Source of the DNA: Streptomyces sp. A1136
GTDB taxonomy: Bacteria; Actinomycetota; Actinomycetes; Streptomycetales; Streptomycetaceae
Assembly (NCBI RefSeq): GCF_004795055.1
Contig: NZ_SSBJ01000023.1
Coordinates: forward strand, 1 to 64,000
DNA length: 64,000 bases
Reading direction: 5' to 3'
Shown piece after piece: positions 59,342 through 64,000 of the stretch. Under the pieces are notes generated by a model. The model was not told where the DNA came from and ran no database searches. It worked only from the letters and a program-made list of their open reading frames with translations. The position numbers were made by a program, and so were the translations under genes. How positions within the stretch are numbered: position 1 is the stretch's first letter; every line of letters starts with the position of its first letter.

Positions 59342-59962
59342 GTGACCGAACGCAACCGTGGACGCCCCCGAGCCTTCGACCGCGACCGTGCGGTCCTCGA
59401 AGCCGCTCGCCTCTTCTGGCGACGCGGCTACTCCGGCACCTCGACCCGCACCCTGACCGCGGCCCTCGGGCTCTCCACGTCCAGCCTCTACGCCGCCTTC
59501 GGCAGCAAGGCCGGACTGTTCGAGGAAGCGGTGCGGACCTACGCCGAGCGGTACCGCGAGATCTACCAGCAGGCTGTCGCCGAGAACGTCATCCAGACCG
59601 TCATCGAACGCATCCTGACCGACTCGGTCCACGAGTTCACCCAGCCAAGCGGCACGCACCCGGGGTGTCTCATCAGCAGTGCCGTGATGACCGACAGCAC
59701 GAGCACGCTCGATACCAGCGCCTACGTCGCCGAACTGCACAGCTCGAACGAGCAGGCCCTCCTCGTGCGCATCGAGCGGGCGATCCAGGACGGGGAACTG
59801 GCCGCGGGCACCAACGCAGCGGCCCTGACCGGGCTCATCCAATCCGTCTGGCACGGATTGTCAGTGCGGTCCAACGTCGGTACTGCTCGCGAGGACCTGC
59901 TCGCGACGGCGCGACTTGCTCACCAGCTGATCTGCCAACAACTCACGTCACCAACGTCCTGA
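59342..59962 (+). CDS. TetR-family repressor
   Basis: A 206-residue regulator from the GTG at 59342 (an ATG at 59315 in frame falls within the palindrome and simply mirrors the hydrolase start). HTH: A-A-R-L-F-W-R-R-G-Y-S-G-T-S-T-R-T-L-T-A-A-L-G-L-S-T-S-S-L-Y-A-A-F-G-S-K. The C-terminal domain has a G-C-L-I-S-S-A-V motif with a cysteine, as in the AcrR/YdeS-type group. It represses itself and the divergent hydrolase through the palindrome, by inference. Confidence 0.92.
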   Translation: MTERNRGRPRAFDRDRAVLEAARLFWRRGYSGTSTRTLTAALGLSTSSLYAAFGSKAGLFEEAVRTYAERYREIYQQAVAENVIQTVIERILTDSVHEFTQPSGTHPGCLISSAVMTDSTSTLDTSAYVAELHSSNEQALLVRIERAIQDGELAAGTNAAALTGLIQSVWHGLSVRSNVGTAREDLLATARLAHQLICQQLTSPTS

Positions 59963-60087
59963 CCCGCAACACCTAGGGCGGCGATCTGGCGTTGGGCGTC
60001 GACGTCGTGTGCCAGTGGTCAGGAAAACGTGGGCTCGTCTTGTCATCCGGCGCCCGAATCGGCTCAGGGAAGGTCCACCTCGTCCAG

Positions 60088-60430
60088 CTACCGCCCGGGG
60101 GTGGTTTTCGGGCCGTCGCCAGAGTCCGTGCGCTGGCTTTCGAACCAGTCGCTTCTCGGGAAGCCGTCCGTCTTGGGCTCGTACACGATCTTGCCGTAGA
60201 GGCCCTTCTGGCAGATCCGGGAGTGGTCCGCTGCGGAGAGAGTCAGTCGCGTTCGCTCCTGGGCGGGTTCGGTGCACCACTGCCGGATCCCGAGGTAGCT
60301 CCGACCCTCCGGGGATCTGGTGTCGCCGTAGACAATGCAAGTCAGCCCCTTGAGGAGGGTCTCGGGGGCGAGGGACTTCTCGATGCCGGCGGGATCTGTG
60401 AAGGTAGCGGTCCAGGCATGCCTGCCCGCT
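60088..60430 (-). pseudogene. C-terminal fragment of a hypothetical protein
   Basis: The leftward frame has W-T-A-T-F-T-D-P-A-G-I-E-K-S-L, then C-I-V-Y-G-D-T-R-S-P-E-G-R-S-Y-L-G-I-R-Q-W-C-T-E, then I-C-Q-K-G-L-Y-G-K-I-V-Y-E. It is protein-like with three cysteines but has no start and merges into a DUF6087-like remnant on the other strand. Not identified. Confidence 0.35.
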
Positions 60431-60469
60431 GGTGAGTTGGGCTTCCTTGGGGAACTGTCCGTCGAACGC

Positions 60470-60700
60470 GCGGCCCGCGTGGGCGAGACCCGCGCCATCC
60501 CCATGAGCGAGGGCGAGGTCCGGGCCGCGCACGTCAACCCGAAGACGCCCCGGCTCATGGTGCGCTGGGACGGATACCAGTGGTCGGCGGTCGGCCTCGC
60601 AAAGGACTTCGCCGCCGCCCAGAGAATCGTGCACCCGGACCAGTCGCCCTCCCTCCCCCTGCCGGGCGGCCCGGTGCCGCACAAAAAGCCGGGCCAGTTC
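60470..60700 (+). pseudogene. DUF6087-like protein remnant
   Basis: The frame reads V-G-E-T-R-A-I-P-M-S-E-G-E-V-R-A-A-H-V-N-P-K-T-P-R, then R-W-D-G-Y-Q-W-S-A-V-G-L-A-K-D-F-A-A-A-Q-R. The R-x-x-x-x-W-D-G-x-x-W...A-A-A-Q-R pattern suits DUF6087 of Streptomyces. It is fused in frame to a GalE fragment. Confidence 0.45.
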
Positions 60701-61574
60701 ACCGAGGGCCGCACCTTCTACGAGGGCGACATCGCGGACGGCGCGCTGATCGACCTGATCTTCTCCGAGCACCCGGACATCTCCGCCGTGGTCCACTGCG
60801 CGGCTCTGATCGTGGTGCCCGAGTCCGTCGCGGACCCGATCGGCTACTACGAGGCGAACGTCGGCAAGTCCCTGGCCTTCGTCGGCCACCTGCACCGCAA
60901 CCAGTGCGACCGCGTCATCTTCAGCTCCTCGGCGTCCATTTACCAGGCCGAGGACGGCTCCCCGGTCAACGAGGACTCGCCGCTGGCCCCACAGAGCCCC
61001 TACGCGCGGACGAAGGCACACTGCGAGGAGATGTTCGCCGACATCTCCGTCGCCGGGCCCCGCGTGCTGTCCCTGCGCTATTTCAACCCGGTCGGCGCCG
61101 ACCCGGAGCTGCGCACAGGTCTACAGCTCAAGCGGCCCAGCCACGCGCTGAGGTGTCCTCATCCAGGCCCACCAGGAGCGCCGCCCGTTCCCGATCACGG
61201 AAACCGGCTACCCGACCCGTGACGGCACGGGCATCAGGGACTACGTACACGTCTGGGACCTCGCCGCGGCACACATCGCCGCGATCCGGCGCTTCGACTC
61301 GATCCTCACAGAGAAGAAGCGCTCGATCGCGATCAACCTGGGCACCGGCAGCGGCACGACGGTGCGGGAGCTGTGTGCGGCTTTCAACAACATCGTCAGC
61401 ACGCCGCTGCGGACCATCGACGCCGCCCCTCGGCCCGGCGACGTGGCCGGCGGATACACCAAGAGCGACCGGGCGGCCGAGCTTCTGGGGTGGACGCCGA
61501 AGCTGTCCCTTGAGGACGGAATCCGGTCCGCCCTGGACTGGATTCCGGTGCGCGACGCAATGCTGACGGACTGA
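60700..61574 (+). pseudogene. UDP-glucose 4-epimerase (GalE-like), truncated and frameshifted
   Basis: About 290 codons of an extended SDR epimerase: F-Y-E-G-D-I-A-D, V-V-H-C-A-A-L-I-V-V-P-E-S-V, F-S-S-S-A-S-I-Y with catalytic S-P-Y-A-R-T-K, then L-R-Y-F-N-P-V-G-A. A one-base shift near 61152 separates this from G-T-G-I-R-D-Y-V-H-V-W-D-L-A and N-L-G-T-G-S-G-T-T-V-R-E-L. The N-terminal G-x-x-G-x-x-G nucleotide loop is missing. Non-functional. Confidence 0.7.
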
Positions 61575-61795
61575 CCGTCCGGGGTCGCCTTCACCCCTCC
61601 TGCGGGTTCGGGTTGGGTGGAGGCCGGCTTCGAGGGCGAGGAGGTGACCCAGGGCCGGCCCGAGCCACGCGGCACCCCACCGGTGGTCCGCCGGGGCGTC
61701 GCGGTATGCGGTGTGGGGGAATTTCGAGGGCTTCCAGGAGCTGGTGAGCGGCGATTCCGACCTCGTCGTTAGCCTCGTCGCGGTGGGAGGTGGGT

Positions 61796-61960
61796 ATGGA
61801 TCAGGCGGTCTTCGAATCAGTCCGGTACTCCGTGGTGTGCCAGGACTGCGGTGCGGAGCTGGAGTGCTGGGGAGTCCAGGCCCTGGTGAATGGCCGGTTG
61901 CGTTGGCACGTCGAGTCGACCTGTTCCACTTGTGGCTTTGTCCCTGAGACTTCAGGAATC
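61796..61960 (+). pseudogene. Zinc-ribbon protein truncated by an IS110 fragment
   Basis: GGGAGG precedes the ATG. The product begins M-D-Q-A-V-F-E-S-V-R-Y-S-V-V-C-Q-D-C-G-A-E-L-E-C-W and continues to H-V-E-S-T-C-S-T-C-G-F, a C-x-x-C/C-x-x-C zinc ribbon. Sequence similarity to a natural protein ends near 61960, 50 bases before the IS110 fragment. Related full-length Streptomyces proteins carry a further C-terminal domain, as I recall. Confidence 0.5.
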
Positions 61961-62009
61961 TCCATCGCCAGGTCACCCTCCTGCGACCCGAGGCACCGAG
62001 GATCGCGGG

Positions 62010-62180
62010 AGCATGGTCGAGGACAGCTTCACCGCCCTGGACGAGCAGACCGTCACCGTGCCGGGCACGGAGGCGGCCGCCCTGATCGTCCCGAGCCTGG
62101 CCGGACCCCTGACCGCCGTCCTTGACCAGCGGAAACTGCCGGCTGGGCGGATCGAGGAGCTGCTGGAGGCTCACCCCCTC
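62010..62180 (+). pseudogene. IS110-family transposase, internal fragment
   Basis: The frame reads V-E-D-S-F-T-A-L-D-E-Q-T-V-T-V-P-G-T-E-A-A-A-L-I-V-P-S-L, then L-D-Q-R-K-L-P-A-G-R-I-E-E-L-L-E-A-H-P-L. This matches the middle of the transposase at 19656-20707, with only small differences, so it is the same IS type. Only about 57 residues remain. Confidence 0.75.
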
Positions 62181-62268
62181 TTTTTTACAGGGCAAGCACC
62201 AACCCGGGCCCTGGCCGCGCGGCCGGGTCGCCCGGGCCGCTGGAGGGCCGAGGCGTAGTGTGCCGGGT

Positions 62269-62844
62269 GTGATCGAACTGAACTTCCCGTCGGGGGGCCG
62301 GAGTCGTCCGGCGAAGTCATCCGTGGCGCTGGCGCTTGTCCTCGTGGTCGTCGAGGGGGTCACAGCGTTCGTCCGGGTCGGTGCGGTGGGGTTCTGCTGG
62401 ATGGTGGGCGGGACTATCGCCCTCCTCGCCCCGCTTGTCCTCCTGTCGCGCCGGAGTTGGAGCAGGGTCGGGGCCGACGGAATAACCATCTGTTGGGGTC
62501 TGGGGCACGGCCGCACATACCCCTGGCACGAGATCCAGTGGATTGACGTGCGCGAGACCAAGGGCCAGGGTTCGTCCTCGCACGCGGTCCGAATGTTCCT
62601 CTCGGGCGGCCGGCGTCGTTCGTTGCCCGGGCTCTACCGCAGTGACATGCACCCCGCCCCCGACTTCGACGAGCAGTTCCAACGGGTCGTCAACTGGTGG
62701 GAGCTGAGCACGGACCAGACCGCACGGGTTCGGCCGTCCGAGCAGTTCCGAGACCGGCTGACTCCGACCGTGGTCGGACTGGTCGGAACCATTGCCATTG
62801 TCGTCGTGATGTTCGCCGCTTTCGTGATCGTAAGGCAGCTCTAG
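62269..62844 (+). CDS. PH-domain-like membrane protein
   Basis: A 191-residue protein from a GTG start. Two N-terminal membrane helices (L-A-L-V-L-V-V-V-E-G-V and G-G-T-I-A-L-L-A-P-L-V-L-L) precede a bacterial PH-like domain (V-G-A-D-G-I-T-I-C-W-G-L-G, then Y-P-W-H-E-I-Q-W-I-D-V-R) and a C-terminal membrane helix. The architecture matches actinobacterial bPH_6-like proteins of unknown role. Confidence 0.7.
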   Translation: MIELNFPSGGRSRPAKSSVALALVLVVVEGVTAFVRVGAVGFCWMVGGTIALLAPLVLLSRRSWSRVGADGITICWGLGHGRTYPWHEIQWIDVRETKGQGSSSHAVRMFLSGGRRRSLPGLYRSDMHPAPDFDEQFQRVVNWWELSTDQTARVRPSEQFRDRLTPTVVGLVGTIAIVVVMFAAFVIVRQL

Positions 62845-63721
62845 GCATCTCGTTCAGCCTCGGGGCTCGATGAAGTGGGTGAGTGTCTCTGTCGGCCGGC
62901 AGACACTTGAGGACGAGTGGGTGATGAAGAAGCGGTGGGCGATGACCCAGCCCTGCTGCTTGTCGAGGATGGGCGGTGCTTCATCACGGCAGACGTGGCG
63001 CAGGTAGCGGCGGCGACCGGTGCTCCTGCCGTCAGCAACGCCGGTGAGGCGACGAGCACGGCCGGCGGGCCCAGAGCCCTCACGCCCGTGAGCTTGGCGT
63101 GTGGGTCGGCTTCAGGGCTCGCCAGTCGCGGGACGCGTCCCACGTCATAGCGGACCGCGGTCCGCCGGTTTTGGGACCCGAGAGGTCGTCCAGGACCCGG
63201 GCAGCGGGCCGCGTTGAGGGCTGCGGTCGGTGACTCCTGGGCGCGTTCGTCGATCGCTGCGGTGACGGTCTCCAGCGTCCCTCGGACCCGTGCTCGCGGC
63301 ACGGAAGATGCCTGGACTCGGCCCAGTCCACGGTGTGGGCCTCCCCCATCGAGCCACCAGGCGTACTCGGCCCGCACAGCGGTCGCGCGCGGTCGACGGC
63401 GGTGGTCTTGCCCGTCGTGGACGTTCCGGTGCTGCACGCCACGAGCGCGACCGCCGACAACGGAAGCCGCGGTCGCCCCCTGGACGACCGCCCCTCGGCT
63501 CTGCTGCCCTGGAGTACTCCCGCACGGCCGTCCCGGGCAACGGCCCGCCTCCCGCCACCCGCCTCGCGGTACGGCAGCCAAGGATCAGTGTCCGCGCGTC
63601 GGTCGGCCCGCCGGGATGCAGCACAATCGACTGCGGTCACCTGCGTGCCGATGACGAAGACCGCCGGCTCCGAGCAGGGCGCTTCCGCGCGGCGCATGCG
63701 ATTCTCTACCCGGAAGGCATC
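62845..63721. other. Long stretch without a supportable gene
   Basis: Both strands are open for long stretches because of high GC, but the translations are Arg/Pro/Ser-rich or lack start signals. A leftward piece near 63140-63230 (V-L-D-D-L-S-G-P-K-T-G-G-P-R) and a rightward piece at 62917-63050 (L-L-L-V-E-D-G-R-C-F-I-T-A-D-V-A-Q-V-A-A) may be relics. Confidence 0.4.
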
Positions 63722-64000
63722 ATGTCGATCCCCCCGCAGTCCCCGCAGTACCCCGCCGGACCGCCGCAGTTCCAGCCGTACCAGGCCCAGCCATACGGCC
63801 TCGGCTACGGGGATACGCCGCCCGGGTGGGCGCCGGCCGGCCTGGCGAACATCGGCGCCCGGTTCGGTGCCCGGGTGCTGGACGTCATCTTCTGGTACGT
63901 CGGGTACTTCATCGTGGCCTTCCCCGTGATGATGTGGATGCGCGCGGGCGGTGGCGCCCCCGCGACAGCCCTGCTCAGCGTCTGCCTCGTCGCGTCGTTC
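63722..64000 (+). CDS. RDD-family membrane protein, partial at window edge
   Basis: GGAAGG lies 5 bases before the ATG. The visible 93 residues comprise a Pro/Gln/Tyr-rich cytoplasmic tail of about 40 residues, then R-F-G-A-R-V-L-D-V-I-F-W-Y-V-G-Y-F-I, the RDD signature (conserved Arg and Asp) entering the first membrane helix, and a second helix at the edge. The 3' end is outside the window. Confidence 0.75.
   Translation, partial: MSIPPQSPQYPAGPPQFQPYQAQPYGLGYGDTPPGWAPAGLANIGARFGARVLDVIFWYVGYFIVAFPVMMWMRAGGGAPATALLSVCLVASF

Noticed and set aside
63080..63697. 205-codon leftward frame before the RDD gene
   Set aside because: Contains a G-K-T-T-like stretch by chance but no consistent P-loop context; mostly Arg/Ser/Pro-rich.

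Overview
The window is about 70% G+C DNA with third-codon-position G/C preference, GTG and TTG starts and gene families typical of a filamentous actinomycete, almost certainly a Streptomyces (DUF2637, DUF6233 and DUF6087 families, LuxR regulator with a C-terminal zinc finger, VC0807-family protein). The many broken transposases (IS5, IS4, ISL3, IS110), truncated genes and junk-like intergenic stretches point to an accessory region, such as a chromosome arm or a large plasmid. No tRNA, rRNA or CRISPR array was seen.

Layout. 1-1150: transposase remnants and a SMI1/KNR4-type gene. 1446-3957: four leftward genes for secreted proteins (a ribosome-inactivating protein, a tandem aegerolysin/ET79-like protein and two small ones) facing a divergent LuxR-type regulator (4120-5523). 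5.5-11.7 kb: gene remnants, a DUF2637 membrane protein pair, repeats. 11.7-13.0 kb: a lactococcin-972-like secreted peptide and a membrane protein. 13.3-17.4 kb: MarR, WYL regulator with a tandem NTF2-like protein, DUF6233 remnant, GNAT. 17.5-21.2 kb: IS graveyard. 21.3-24.8 kb: sensor kinase, response regulator and VC0807 membrane protein. 25-34 kb: another graveyard of phage/plasmid-type genes broken by frameshifts, an IS5-like element with target duplication, and an intact secreted beta-propeller protein. 34.1-35.7 kb: two housekeeping genes (Sua5/TsaC, beta-carbonic anhydrase).

36.2-53.4 kb holds a coherent, apparently undescribed biosynthetic gene cluster: SDR, carboxymethyl-hydroxymuconate-isomerase-like tautomerase and MFS exporter with a divergent ArsR regulator; then a tightly packed leftward operon (aldo/keto reductase, GH3-type acyl-acid amido synthetase, alpha/beta hydrolase, enolase-superfamily enzyme, ThDP enzyme, FAH-family enzyme, condensation-type acyltransferase); then a divergent stand-alone type I polyketide synthase (KS-AT-degenerate DH-ACP) and a TetR regulator. 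The architecture suggests an iterative PKS making a small (perhaps aromatic) acyl chain which is reworked by enzymes of the kind normally seen in aromatic catabolism, amidated or esterified, and exported.

53.4-64 kb: remnants (HIT, RarA, ArsR, GalE), thioredoxin, an S66 LD-carboxypeptidase, a divergent hydrolase/TetR pair sharing a 37-bp perfect palindrome, a PH-domain-like membrane protein and the start of an RDD-family protein cut by the window edge. All function calls are from reading translations and motifs; no database search was run.
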